Both the position numbers and the translations under genes were made by a program. From Natrinema longum (GTDB lineage Archaea; Halobacteriota; Halobacteria; Halobacteriales; Natrialbaceae), in contig NZ_CP071463.1 of assembly GCF_017352095.1 (NCBI RefSeq), forward strand, positions 3,410,001-3,474,000: a DNA stretch of 64,000 nt, in the 5' to 3' direction. Below the pieces are notes generated by a model. It saw only the letters and a list, made by a program, of their open reading frames with translations, was not told the DNA's origin and did no database searches. Position 1 is the first letter of the stretch, and each line of letters starts with the position of its first letter. This document shows, piece by piece, positions 38,134 through 45,175 of the stretch.

Positions 38134-38528
38134 TGCCCTCTCTCGGTGCGCCGGGGTCAAAAGTGGTCGTCCTCTCCGTTCGCGAGTCGCTCCCTGTCCT
38201 CGAGGATGGTCGCTCGGTGGTCCGGTTCGAGAGCCACGGCGCGCCGGCGTCTCGAGGGGGTAGTCCCCACCTCGTTACGGACGATTAGCAGTAGATATAA
38301 GTTATAACACATCAAATGGGAAACCGGAAGTCGGTCTCCAGCGACAAGGGGGCTGTATCGAAATGCCCCGGGTGGTGAGGACACCCGAGACGTGGCTTCC
38401 AAACCCGCTGAGGGATTCGGTTGCCATGATTACGTTGATTCTACCGGGATATAAACGTCCCGCACGACAGCAGAATCGCCCGACGCGATCAGTGTCGACG
38501 CCGTACCGAATCACGAGGGACGATCGCG
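38134..38528. other. Intergenic region with a possible short upstream frame
   Basis: Contains one candidate minus-strand frame, 38157-38309 (50 residues: MCYNLYLLLIVRNEVGTTPS then a basic patch and DRERLANGEDDHF). Its acidic, haloarchaea-like end makes it worth noting, but its ATG lies inside the AT-rich promoter-like patch at 38285-38315 (agatataagttataacac), so it could be only part of the phosphatase leader. Nothing else recognised. Confidence 0.4.
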
Positions 38529-38771
38529 ATGTGTAGCGAGGAGACGCGAAACGACGACGACGGCCGAGCGGACGACGCGGCGCTGCTCTCGTGTCCCAGC
38601 TGTGGCCAGCCCATTACCGGGCTGACCTCGACCGGGCCCCACACCGGCGTCGTCAGGCCCTGTGGCTGTTCGGTCGCCCCTGGGCTGATCCACCACGAGA
38701 GCGACAGCGGCATCCACCGCGAGCGCGACAGCAGCGTCCATCGCGAGCACGACGACGGGACCGACGAGTAA
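38529..38771 (+). CDS. 80-residue zinc-ribbon protein
   Basis: Small acidic soluble protein with a zinc ribbon: LLSCPSCGQPITG near residues 19-31 and VVRPCGCSVAP near 41-51 (four cysteines as CxxC...CxC). The His/Asp/Ser-rich tail (IHRERDSSVHREHDDG) looks repetitive. Similar zinc-ribbon proteins recur in haloarchaeal genomes without known function. Codon use matches the core genome. Confidence 0.65.
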   Translation: MCSEETRNDDDGRADDAALLSCPSCGQPITGLTSTGPHTGVVRPCGCSVAPGLIHHESDSGIHRERDSSVHREHDDGTDE

Positions 38772-38829
38772 CGCGGCGCTCGGCGCTCGAGCCCCGCCGG
38801 GTAAACCACTCTGCAAATTTGTGTTGCGT

Positions 38830-39057
38830 TTAGAGTTTAGTGATTTCGTCACCGTCGAACAGCACCCGGACGATAGTCCCGTCGATGTCAATCGGAACTG
38901 TCTCGCCTTCCCTGAACTCGTTGTCGGGCCACGTCACCGACGCGCTCTCGAGTTCGTCTTTGATCGAGAGACCATGGGGCTCGTCTTGGTCGGCGATCAC
39001 GTACAAGATGTCACCGTTGGAAGCGGGTGAATCCACTTTGGCGCAGAAAAACTGCAA
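38830..39057 (-). CDS. 75-residue protein, third gene of a small accessory cassette
   Basis: Starts MQFFCAKVDSPASNGDILYV and ends VLFDGDEITKL; acidic, no transmembrane helix, probably beta-rich (VPIDIDGTIVRVLFDGD). It begins 11 bases after the stop of the TumE-like gene and is therefore likely co-transcribed with it. I do not recognise the family. Its conserved position would show whether it belongs to the same module. Confidence 0.6.
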   Translation of the reverse strand: MQFFCAKVDSPASNGDILYVIADQDEPHGLSIKDELESASVTWPDNEFREGETVPIDIDGTIVRVLFDGDEITKL

Positions 39058-39068
39058 TCACTAATAGC

Positions 39069-39503
39069 TCACCCGTCCCACAATCCGGTAATTCGTTCTT
39101 CGATCTTATCGAGGGCGAGTCGCAGTACATCCCGATGATCGCGTGGCCACGAACTGTCCTCGCCGGGTGTCGGGGCAGTGGGCGGAGGATGAAAGTGGTC
39201 TCGCGTATTGTGAGGGTTCGGATGCCGATCCCACCGGCACACCCAGGCGTGAGCAGGATGCACCTCTCGGTAATGGATTTTGAAGTCGTCGTTCGTGTAC
39301 CAGCGAACAGTGAGACTCGCCTCCTCCACGGTTTCAGGATAGTACGAGGGTGCGAGTGTCACATAGAGTTCGAGATGTCCACTCGCATCCGTGATCGTCG
39401 CTCGAGCGACCTGAGCCGTGGCTTGGAGGCGTGTCTGGAGAAACTCGAGCACTGGGCGGTCGATAGGCGCAGGGCTACGTCCATCTCCAGCAGGCGGCGT
39501 CAT
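39069..39503 (-). CDS. TumE-like (DUF6516-type) candidate toxin
   Basis: A 144-residue soluble protein. The middle and C-terminal parts show the arrangement seen in TumE/DUF6516 toxins: a beta-sheet run (SLTVRWYTNDDFKIHYREV, about 64-82), then WVCRWDRHPNPHNTRDHFHP (about 87-106) rich in Trp, Asp and His, and a terminal helix (DHRDVLRLALDKIEERI). The His-rich block suggests metal- or nucleotide-dependent catalysis. It is nested between a winged-helix gene (8-base gap upstream) and a small acidic gene (11-base gap downstream). The toxin role is inference from fold pattern and gene order, not certain. Confidence 0.5.
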   Translation of the reverse strand: MTPPAGDGRSPAPIDRPVLEFLQTRLQATAQVARATITDASGHLELYVTLAPSYYPETVEEASLTVRWYTNDDFKIHYREVHPAHAWVCRWDRHPNPHNTRDHFHPPPTAPTPGEDSSWPRDHRDVLRLALDKIEERITGLWDG

Positions 39504-39511
39504 CGATGGGA

Positions 39512-40045
39512 TTACCCGGATGCTTGGTCGGTATCAGCGCCAGCACGTTGCTGACGGGCGCGTTCGTAGCGCTTGCGCTCATCTCGAGCGGTCGACCAGT
39601 CGGCAAGATCGCCATACACATCGTCGATCGTCCGTTCGTCGCTCGTCTCTGCAGCATCGACGGCGTCGACGGCTGCCGGCGTTGTGGCATCGTACGTGTC
39701 TTCGTACTCGGTAATCCGTGTCGTGAGCGTGCGGACGTGCTCTTGGAGTTCGTCGACGGTGTGCTCGGCAGCGAGCTGATTGATGCGCCGCCACTGGAAG
39801 TATGCATCATTGCGCTCGTAAGTCGTCGGATGGCCGTCGTGACGCGTAACGATTCCGAGGTCGCTGAACCAGCCCAGATACTTTCGGGCTGTCTTCGGGT
39901 CGCATTCGGCCCGTTCTGCGATAGCGCTCGCCGTTGCAGGCTCGCGAGTCTGAAGGATTGTCCCGTAGATGCGCTGTTCAACGTCATCGTCACGAAACGC
40001 ATCCTCAAAGGATGGGGGATCATCTGGAGACTCTGTATTGGGCAT
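39512..40045 (-). CDS. Winged-helix/coiled-coil protein (DUF7342-like; candidate antitoxin or regulator)
   Basis: A 177-residue protein. Residues about 20-70 form a MarR/HTH-like winged helix (RIYGTILQTREPATASAIAE, then KTARKYLGWFSDLGIVTRH). A helical region (LAAEHTVDELQEHVRTLTTR, about 92-115) suggests dimerisation, followed by an acidic stretch and a basic, Arg-rich end (ARDERKRYERARQQR). It is the first gene of the three-gene cassette and probably binds its promoter. A DNA-binding antitoxin paired with the next gene is the simplest reading. The promoter (aagaattatg on the minus strand) lies about 20 bases upstream. Confidence 0.6.
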   Translation of the reverse strand: MPNTESPDDPPSFEDAFRDDDVEQRIYGTILQTREPATASAIAERAECDPKTARKYLGWFSDLGIVTRHDGHPTTYERNDAYFQWRRINQLAAEHTVDELQEHVRTLTTRITEYEDTYDATTPAAVDAVDAAETSDERTIDDVYGDLADWSTARDERKRYERARQQRAGADTDQASG

Positions 40046-40156
40046 ACTCGTTCTTGCGTGGCTACCGACATAATTCTTACTTCGAGGAATAGTTTCCTGA
40101 GTGGGTGAGGCCGGGTGTCCGTATCATTTCTGCTGTACTCTCCATGATTTCACGAC

Positions 40157-40740
40157 TCATTCTGGCAAAGATTGTACTACGATGAAGAACGGCCAACGGA
40201 CTGGCATACTGATAGCTGATGGCTCCCTCTCACCAGTCTGTGGGCCTGTTCGTAGTTTCCACGTTAGCTTCACTTGGAACGTCTCTGATTCCTCAGCAGG
40301 ATAGGGATGACTCCGGTTCGTCGCCAGTGACGCGGGCCGTGCAAGGCGGTCGATCAGTTCATTACGCACGTCCTGCCGAGAGATTGCCTGTTCGTGCCAG
40401 CCAAGCCGTTCGTCATAATGACGCTTCCTGAAGGGTTGACCAGTCGTCTCGGTGGCGATGTACTGGGTTCGTTCGACTCCCAAACGTTCGACGATCGATA
40501 CTCGGCATCGACATCTGCATGTGTGAATTCGACGAGAACACACTCGACGAACGAAATGAGTGACTCTCGACTCCGGTCGTTCGGAACCCGTAACTCGAGG
40601 GTGGACCAGGGTGGCTTGGAGGAGTGCCGGTGAGTTGGTGTGCGATCAATACCACAGTCTCGTGGGTGCTGTCGCGCAGAAGTCATACGCCATCTCGTGA
40701 CAGCTCGACCGCCCCGCACCCTTCTCGGGAGGACAAACAC
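40157..40740 (-). pseudogene. Frameshifted remnant of an unknown accessory gene
   Basis: Two overlapping minus-strand frames each look partly coding. The first ends with WSTLELRVPNDRSRESLISF followed by VECVLVEFTHADVDAEYR; near 40475 the protein-like signal passes into the other frame, RTQYIATETTGQPFRKRHYD with ERLGWHEQAISRQDVRNEL after it. The switch of frame at one point is what a single indel in a former gene produces. I do not recognise the family. The start and exact limits are uncertain. Confidence 0.35.
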
Positions 40741-40844
40741 GACATCACAGTCGCGAGGGTGTCGGTAGACCGTTGCCCTGTTTCTTCATTCTGAACGGCT
40801 TACGGAACCCGTGACAAGTAAGAGAATAATATGGCCGACAACAG

Positions 40845-40856
40845 ATATATTATAAC
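40845..40856 (+). promoter_or_regulatory. TATA-like promoter of the AT-rich membrane ORF
   Basis: atatattataac, 30-41 bases upstream of the ATG at 40886, in a strongly AT-rich stretch. Confidence 0.35.
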
Positions 40857-40885
40857 TGTATCTAAACAATATATCCGCGATAAAA

Positions 40886-41125
40886 ATGAGAATATTAGAA
40901 CCAATGTTGATTACACTACCCGTTTTGGTCTGTGGGTTCTTTGGTATGGTTGTTGATGGGGTTTTCGGCTCAGTAATTGGTGTGATGTTCGGTTCGATTG
41001 TTATCTTATGTATGATTGTATCTGATCTTAGAAACCGTTTGGAAAACTGGAATATTACGTACGTAACTCTAAATGAGGAAGAACTGAATTCTCACCTCGT
41101 GTACAGTTCGCAGACTGCTCCGTGA
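40886..41125 (+). CDS. AT-rich two-helix membrane protein, 3' end probably altered by an insertion
   Basis: A 79-residue frame with two hydrophobic helices (ILEPMLITLPVLVCGFFGMVV and FGSVIGVMFGSIVILCMIVS) and a polar tail (DLRNRLENWNITYVTLNEEE). Base composition is clearly lower in G+C than the neighbouring core genes, pointing to foreign origin. The last codons run antisense into the decayed transposase, so the original protein was probably longer or different at its C-terminus. Function unknown. Confidence 0.5.
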   Translation: MRILEPMLITLPVLVCGFFGMVVDGVFGSVIGVMFGSIVILCMIVSDLRNRLENWNITYVTLNEEELNSHLVYSSQTAP

Positions 41126-41291
41126 GAGCGTTCAACGCCTCATTCAGCGAGGATCGTTGTTGTCTCCCGAAGCGGAAACCGGTCTGATGGAGGCGGACGG
41201 TGAACGCCCTGACGGGCGTCGCCGTCCGCTCGTTCTCCCACGATTCTTCTACGTCCGCCTCGTGGCCCTCGCTGAGCAGGGCTGCGAGCAT
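41113..41291 (-). pseudogene. IS6-type transposase, 5' fragment (decayed)
   Basis: The minus strand begins MLAALLSEGHEADVEESWEN, then ERTATPVRAFTVRLHQTG, the N-terminal helix-turn-helix region of haloarchaeal IS6-family transposases. After HQTG the sense continues in another frame as LRETTTILAE, a stop, then GVERSHGAV, which matches the next part of the same transposase. So the remnant carries a frameshift and an in-frame stop and is cut off at about 41113. No catalytic DDE region and no terminal repeats remain. Confidence 0.7.
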
Positions 41292-41438
41292 CCTACCAAT
41301 TCACTCAACGACCTGCTCGTTTTACACTGAATCGAGGCGGACGGTACTGTCATTATGACTCCGTCTCCCAGACAATGATGATTTGCGTCAGAAGTTTGCG
41401 AGGGCAAGACGCTCCGTCTTGCCGCGCACTATGGTGAG

Positions 41439-41521
41439 TGCGAGGGGAGGGGATCGAACCCACGAACTCCTACGAGAGCGGATCTTGAGTCCGCCGCCGT
41501 TGACCGCTTGGCTACCCTCGC
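41439..41521 (-). tRNA. tRNA-Leu (anticodon CAA)
   Basis: On the minus strand the acceptor stem GCGAGGG (from 41521) pairs with CCCTCGC (41446-41440), followed by discriminator A at 41439. The D-arm AGCCAAGCGGTCAACGG, the anticodon stem GCGGA/TCCGC enclosing loop CTCAAGA (anticodon CAA, complement at 41485-41487), a long class II variable arm, and the T-arm with GGTTCGATCCC are all present. The long variable arm and CAA identify leucine. No intron is needed to fold it. The 3' end faces the accessory pocket. Confidence 0.93.
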
Positions 41522-41606
41522 ACGCAGTTGCATCTGAGACGCCCGTCGCGGTTAAATCGTCCGATTCCTGTCGCCAGTCGGTCGTCGCCGTCCCGGTCGA
41601 TCCGGG

Positions 41607-42056
41607 TCAGCGACGCCCGCCGGAGCGGCTGGCCGAGGCGGTGTCCGCCCCGTCGTACCGCCGGACCAGTTCGGCGACGAACCACAGTTTCAGCCCCATC
41701 GTCGCCGCAGTCGCGACGACCGTCTCGAGGGGCTGTCGCTCGTACACGGCGTAGATATTGTACGCGAAGACCGGGAGCTGAACGAGGTTCAACACCTGCG
41801 GAAAGCCGACGCCGATAAACGACCGTCCGCGATCGCTCCACTGTCGTTCGGCGCGGACGACGGTGGCCATCCAGTCGTCCGACGGCGACTCGGGTTCGGG
41901 GAACAACACCGGATTCAGGAGGACGAACAGCACCGTCACTCCGAGCACGCGCCACCGCCGCGTGTAGCCCGCCGCGATCAGTAGCGGATACGCGAGCAGC
42001 CGCGTCCACCCGCTTTTCGGGTTCGAATGACGGTCCCAGACGAAATCGGGCAGCAT
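41607..42056 (-). CDS. DUF6653 family small membrane protein
   Basis: A 149-residue membrane protein with four hydrophobic segments (about 21-32, 36-51, 85-103, 110-130). MLPDFVWDRHSNPKSGWTRL at the N-terminus and VLFVLLNPVLFPEPESPSDD in the middle are characteristic of a family shared by haloarchaea and some bacteria (DUF6653, recalled). Function unknown. Its ATG is 107 bases from the stop of the zinc-ribbon gene on the same strand. Confidence 0.7.
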   Translation of the reverse strand: MLPDFVWDRHSNPKSGWTRLLAYPLLIAAGYTRRWRVLGVTVLFVLLNPVLFPEPESPSDDWMATVVRAERQWSDRGRSFIGVGFPQVLNLVQLPVFAYNIYAVYERQPLETVVATAATMGLKLWFVAELVRRYDGADTASASRSGGRR

Positions 42057-42162
42057 GCCCCCGTCTTAGCGCGCTCGCGGCAAAGCCATTCCGTCCGCTG
42101 TCCCCGAGCGGTAGGCCGGGGGTACTCGAGTCCGTCGCGCCGGTCGGGTCGGAACGACCGGC

Positions 42163-42291
42163 TTACGTCGACTGGTCCTCGAGCGCCGCCTCCGTGTACC
42201 GCCGATCGCAGTTCAGACACTGGTAGCCCCCCTCGATGTGTGCATAGAGGCGTTCGCCGCAGTGCTGACACCGGCCGTAGGGCTGGCTCAT
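42163..42291 (-). CDS. 42-residue zinc-ribbon microprotein
   Basis: ATG 42291 to TAA 42163: MSQPYGRCQHCGERLYAHIE, then GGYQCLNCDRRYTEAALED. Two knuckles (C8/C11 and C25/C28) complete a zinc ribbon. The longer frame to 42576 overlaps the divergent DUF309 gene and is not the start. One of several zinc-ribbon microproteins in the window; role unknown. Confidence 0.65.
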   Translation of the reverse strand: MSQPYGRCQHCGERLYAHIEGGYQCLNCDRRYTEAALEDQST

Positions 42292-42394
42292 CGAGTGTAT
42301 ATGGCGGCCCGTAACGACATAAATTCCGTGCTTACACGCGAATAGGATGTCCCAAACCGACGAAATTACCCGCACTGCGATCTTTCGTACGCCC

Positions 42395-42880
42395 ATGGAC
42401 GACCACACCCGCGACCCCACGGTCGAGCCGCCCGACGGGAATCCGACGGGCTGGGACCCCACTGCGGGTCGCTGGGAGCACGCGACGCTGCGCCGGGCGA
42501 CCGGCCACGGCGTCAGGCTGTTCAATGACGGGGCGTTCCACGAGTCCCACGATTGCTTCGAGGACGAGTGGTACAACTACGGCACCGGCTCGCTCGAGAG
42601 CAGGTTCTGTCACGGGATGGTCCAGGTCGCTGCGGGGGCTTACAAACGCGTCGACTTCGACAACGACGACGGGATGCGGAGCCTCTTCGAGACCGCACGC
42701 CAGTACCTACAGGACGTCCCGACCGATTACTACGGGGTCGACGTCCGCGCGGTCCGAACGGCGCTTACCGAGGCCCTCGAGGACCCGACGCGGATCGACG
42801 GCTGGGCGATTCCACTCGACGGCGAGCGACCGGACGCTCGCGCCGTCGACTACGAGTACGCCGACTCGCTCGAGGACTGA
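42395..42880 (+). CDS. DUF309 domain protein
   Basis: A 161-residue helical protein. The DUF309 motif is clear: [20 protein letters not shown] (about 38-57), followed by [15 protein letters not shown], with the conserved HExHExxE-like acidic/His set that gives this family its two-helix core. Function is unknown; members are found in archaea, cyanobacteria and Firmicutes. I used the ATG at 42395 (MDDHTRDPT), though 42347 is also possible in frame. Confidence 0.75.
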   Translation: MDDHTRDPTVEPPDGNPTGWDPTAGRWEHATLRRATGHGVRLFNDGAFHESHDCFEDEWYNYGTGSLESRFCHGMVQVAAGAYKRVDFDNDDGMRSLFETARQYLQDVPTDYYGVDVRAVRTALTEALEDPTRIDGWAIPLDGERPDARAVDYEYADSLED

Positions 42881-43051
42881 CCGAACCGGCTCGTCGTTCG
42901 GTGTGCGTGACAGGTCGGCTCCCGCCGGGGGACCGAGTGACTGCTCATCGAGAGGCGTTGGCATGGCAACGGTCGGTCGGTCGTGACCGCTGACAGGTTC
43001 GCGTTGTGAGAGACCGAATCGCCTTTGAGGACTCGGCCCAACTATATCACA

Positions 43052-43849
43052 ATGAGAGTCGCACAGCTCGGGTCGGGAACGCCGGAGATCGCAGTCGTCG
43101 CGGGTATCCACGGGGACGAACCCTGTGGCGTCCGCGCCGTCGAACGACTGCTCGACGACCGCCCGACCGTCAAACGGCCCGTCAAGCTCGTCGTCGCCAA
43201 CGAGGCGGCCCTCGAGCGACAGGTGCGTTTTATCGACGAAGATCTCAATCGCGCGTTCCCCGGGACTCCGGACGCGAAGACACACGAAGGCCAGCTCGCG
43301 AACGAACTCGTCGCCGAACTCGAGGGGTGTCTCACGTTCTCGATGCATTCGACGCAGAGCCACGCCGACCCCTTCGCGATCGTCAACGGCGTCAGCGAGA
43401 CGGCGAAAGACATCGTCCCGCAACTCCCCGTGACCGCCATGGTCGAGACGAGCAACTTCGCGGAGGGTCGGCTCTTCTCGGCCATCGATACGGTCGAAGT
43501 GGAGTGTGGACTGCAGGGCTCGGAGACGGCCGCCGAGAACGCCGACCGACTGACGCGTGCCTTTCTCACCGCAGTCGACGCGTTGCCCGGCGACACCGTC
43601 CGCCGCGAACTCCCCGTATACCGACTCGTCGACGTCATCCGAAAGGGCCAGGCCGACACCTACGAGGTCTTCGTCGAGAACTTCACGGAGGTCGATGCGG
43701 GGGCCCCCTTCGCCGCGGCCGACGGCGACGAACAGATCGCCGACGAGTCGTTCTACCCGGTCCTCATGTCCCCCAACGGCTACCAGGACGTGTTCGGCTA
43801 CGCTGCGGAGAAACTCGAGGTTCTCGAGACGCCGACCGCGGCGGACTGA
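43052..43849 (+). CDS. Succinylglutamate desuccinylase/aspartoacylase-family zinc hydrolase
   Basis: A 265-residue M14-like carboxypeptidase-fold amidohydrolase. The zinc motif GIHGDEPCG (18-26, His20 and Glu23) is at the N-terminus, and the third ligand is in LTFSMHSTQSH near residue 100. Near 145, VETSNFAEGRLF and EVECGLQGSETA supply substrate-side residues, as in aspartoacylase. Acts on N-acyl amino acids or related amides; exact substrate unknown. The start at 43052 follows the ATG nearest the family N-terminus. Confidence 0.83.
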   Translation: MRVAQLGSGTPEIAVVAGIHGDEPCGVRAVERLLDDRPTVKRPVKLVVANEAALERQVRFIDEDLNRAFPGTPDAKTHEGQLANELVAELEGCLTFSMHSTQSHADPFAIVNGVSETAKDIVPQLPVTAMVETSNFAEGRLFSAIDTVEVECGLQGSETAAENADRLTRAFLTAVDALPGDTVRRELPVYRLVDVIRKGQADTYEVFVENFTEVDAGAPFAAADGDEQIADESFYPVLMSPNGYQDVFGYAAEKLEVLETPTAAD

Positions 43850-43865
43850 CGTATCGAAAGAACGC

Positions 43866-43883
43866 CCACGGCTGAAGCCGTGG
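43866..43883. repeat. Perfect 8-2-8 palindrome (IS200/IS605-type hairpin or terminator)
   Basis: ccacggct-ga-agccgtgg begins 17 bases after the aspartoacylase-family stop and is preceded by atcgaaagaacgc. Haloarchaeal IS200/IS605 elements end in a very similar hairpin (cccacggctgaagccgtgg, recalled), so this may be a solo element end. It could instead act as a transcription terminator for the upstream gene. Confidence 0.45.
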
Positions 43884-44020
43884 CCGGGTGGTCGGGGTCC
43901 CCTGCCGACCGCTGTGACATCGATCCCGTTGTCCCTGTGTCGTCTTCGGCTGGGAGGCGAACGGACCCGGAGAGTGTCGATGACGCAAGGCATATCCCGA
44001 TCACCGCCCTAGAGGCGAGC

Positions 44021-44365
44021 ATGGAGTTCCCACCGAACCAGGGCCAGGATCAGGAAGAAGTCACCCAGCAGGTCACCGACGCCATCGAGGAAAACGACGT
44101 CGTCCTCTTCATGAAAGGCACCGAGCTGATGCCCCAGTGTGGGTACTCTCGGAAAGCGCTCGGCCTGATCGACCAGTACCGCGACGAGTACGAAACCGTC
44201 GACGTCCTCGAGTCCCTCGACGAGTACCGCGTGGCACTCAACGAGGAGAGCGGCTGGGAGACGATCCCACAGACCTTCGTCGACGGCGAGTTCGTCGGCG
44301 GCTCCGACATCCTCGAGGAACTCGACGAGCGTGGCGAACTCGAGGCGACGCTCACCGACGTTTAG
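44021..44365 (+). CDS. Monothiol glutaredoxin (Grx4-type, CGYS active site)
   Basis: A 114-residue thioredoxin-fold protein of the monothiol CGFS glutaredoxin class, which binds and transfers [2Fe-2S] clusters. The active-site motif is PQCGYSRKA with Cys40 and a Tyr in place of the usual Phe. VVLFMKGTELMPQCGYS, IPQTFVDGEFVGGSDIL and the TIPQ cis-Pro loop are all as in Grx4. Glutathione is absent in haloarchaea, so gamma-glutamylcysteine (from the GshA at 27990) may serve as the cluster co-ligand; this is inference. Start ATG 44021 (MEFPPNQGQD). Confidence 0.88.
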   Translation: MEFPPNQGQDQEEVTQQVTDAIEENDVVLFMKGTELMPQCGYSRKALGLIDQYRDEYETVDVLESLDEYRVALNEESGWETIPQTFVDGEFVGGSDILEELDERGELEATLTDV

Positions 44366-44419
44366 ACTGATCCGTAAGTTAATCAATATATCTTGACATC
44401 TCACGAATCTAATAGCAGG

Positions 44420-44430
44420 TCATATAAGTC
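44420..44430 (+). promoter_or_regulatory. TATA-like promoter for the DUF7110-like gene
   Basis: tcatataagtc lies about 50-60 bases upstream of the ATG at 44481, in a stretch that is otherwise AT-rich between 44370 and 44440. Confidence 0.3.
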
Positions 44431-44480
44431 ACGCCCTCGTACTAACAGATCACGACTATCGCCGTACACACCTTCCCACT

Positions 44481-45065
44481 ATGTCAACAGAGGAATCCAG
44501 ACACGTTTATCGGCTCCACTCGACGCTCGAATTGCCCCTCGAAGATCTCCGCGATCATATCGACGACGCGACGTTCCCCGAGGGGGTCACCGACGTCGAG
44601 ATCACGCGGCGTAACAACACGCTGATTCTGAAAGCGGTCGCCGAGGATCAGTCCGTTAGCAAGTACACCCCGACGGCCCAGCTCAAGGCCAGCGTCACGG
44701 AAAACCGGGTCTACGAGGAAGATCCGGACGAGCGCAGACAGAAATCGTTCAGCTGGGACGAAGAAGAGGAAGAGGAGATCGAGTCCGAACTCGTCGAGTT
44801 CGCCGCGTTCAAGGGCGACCGCGAGACCGTCCTCCAGAACTCGCTGCTCCAGTACCAGATGTTCCTCGTTCTCTGTGGGATCGCCGAAGCCGCCGAGAAA
44901 GGCACGCTGACGGCGATTTCGGAGCACGACGGCGATCTCGAGGCAACCCGGATCGTCGACGGCGAACCGCGTCCGGCCGACATCGAAGTCGTCGAAGGAC
45001 CGCGCGACCACGGCTCGGGGCAGGGCGGCGTCAACTGGCGAGATAACAAGTTCATCACGGACTGA
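44481..45065 (+). CDS. Conserved haloarchaeal acidic protein (DUF7110-like)
   Basis: A 194-residue cytoplasmic protein. N-terminal beta-rich part (VYRLHSTLELPLEDLRDHID, ITRRNNTLILKAV), a highly acidic patch (SWDEEEEEEIESELVEFAAF) and a C-terminal region with LQYQMFLVLCGIAEAAEKGT, a helical segment. The protein is widespread in haloarchaea (DUF7110, recalled). No catalytic motif. Function unknown. Confidence 0.68.
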   Translation: MSTEESRHVYRLHSTLELPLEDLRDHIDDATFPEGVTDVEITRRNNTLILKAVAEDQSVSKYTPTAQLKASVTENRVYEEDPDERRQKSFSWDEEEEEEIESELVEFAAFKGDRETVLQNSLLQYQMFLVLCGIAEAAEKGTLTAISEHDGDLEATRIVDGEPRPADIEVVEGPRDHGSGQGGVNWRDNKFITD

Positions 45066-45175
45066 GCGCTCTCTCGGGGACGTTCAGCCAGAGCGGTTCG
45101 GAGTCGACCAGGGACCGCCTCGAGCGACGCACTCTCCTGTGGCTATTTGCGCCTCGAGGTGGTACCACGATCGGT

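Larger units (their letters stand above)
40046..40885. other. Accessory intergenic region with decayed coding sequence
   Basis: This 840-base stretch contains the frameshifted remnant listed separately (40157-40740) and, at 40800-40885, an AT-rich promoter region for the membrane ORF at 40886. No intact gene other than that is seen. Confidence 0.5.

Noticed and set aside
38772-41438. Direct repeat of the tRNA-Leu 3' end marking an attachment site
   Set aside because: I looked for a second copy of the T-arm and acceptor sequence in the pocket and did not find one.
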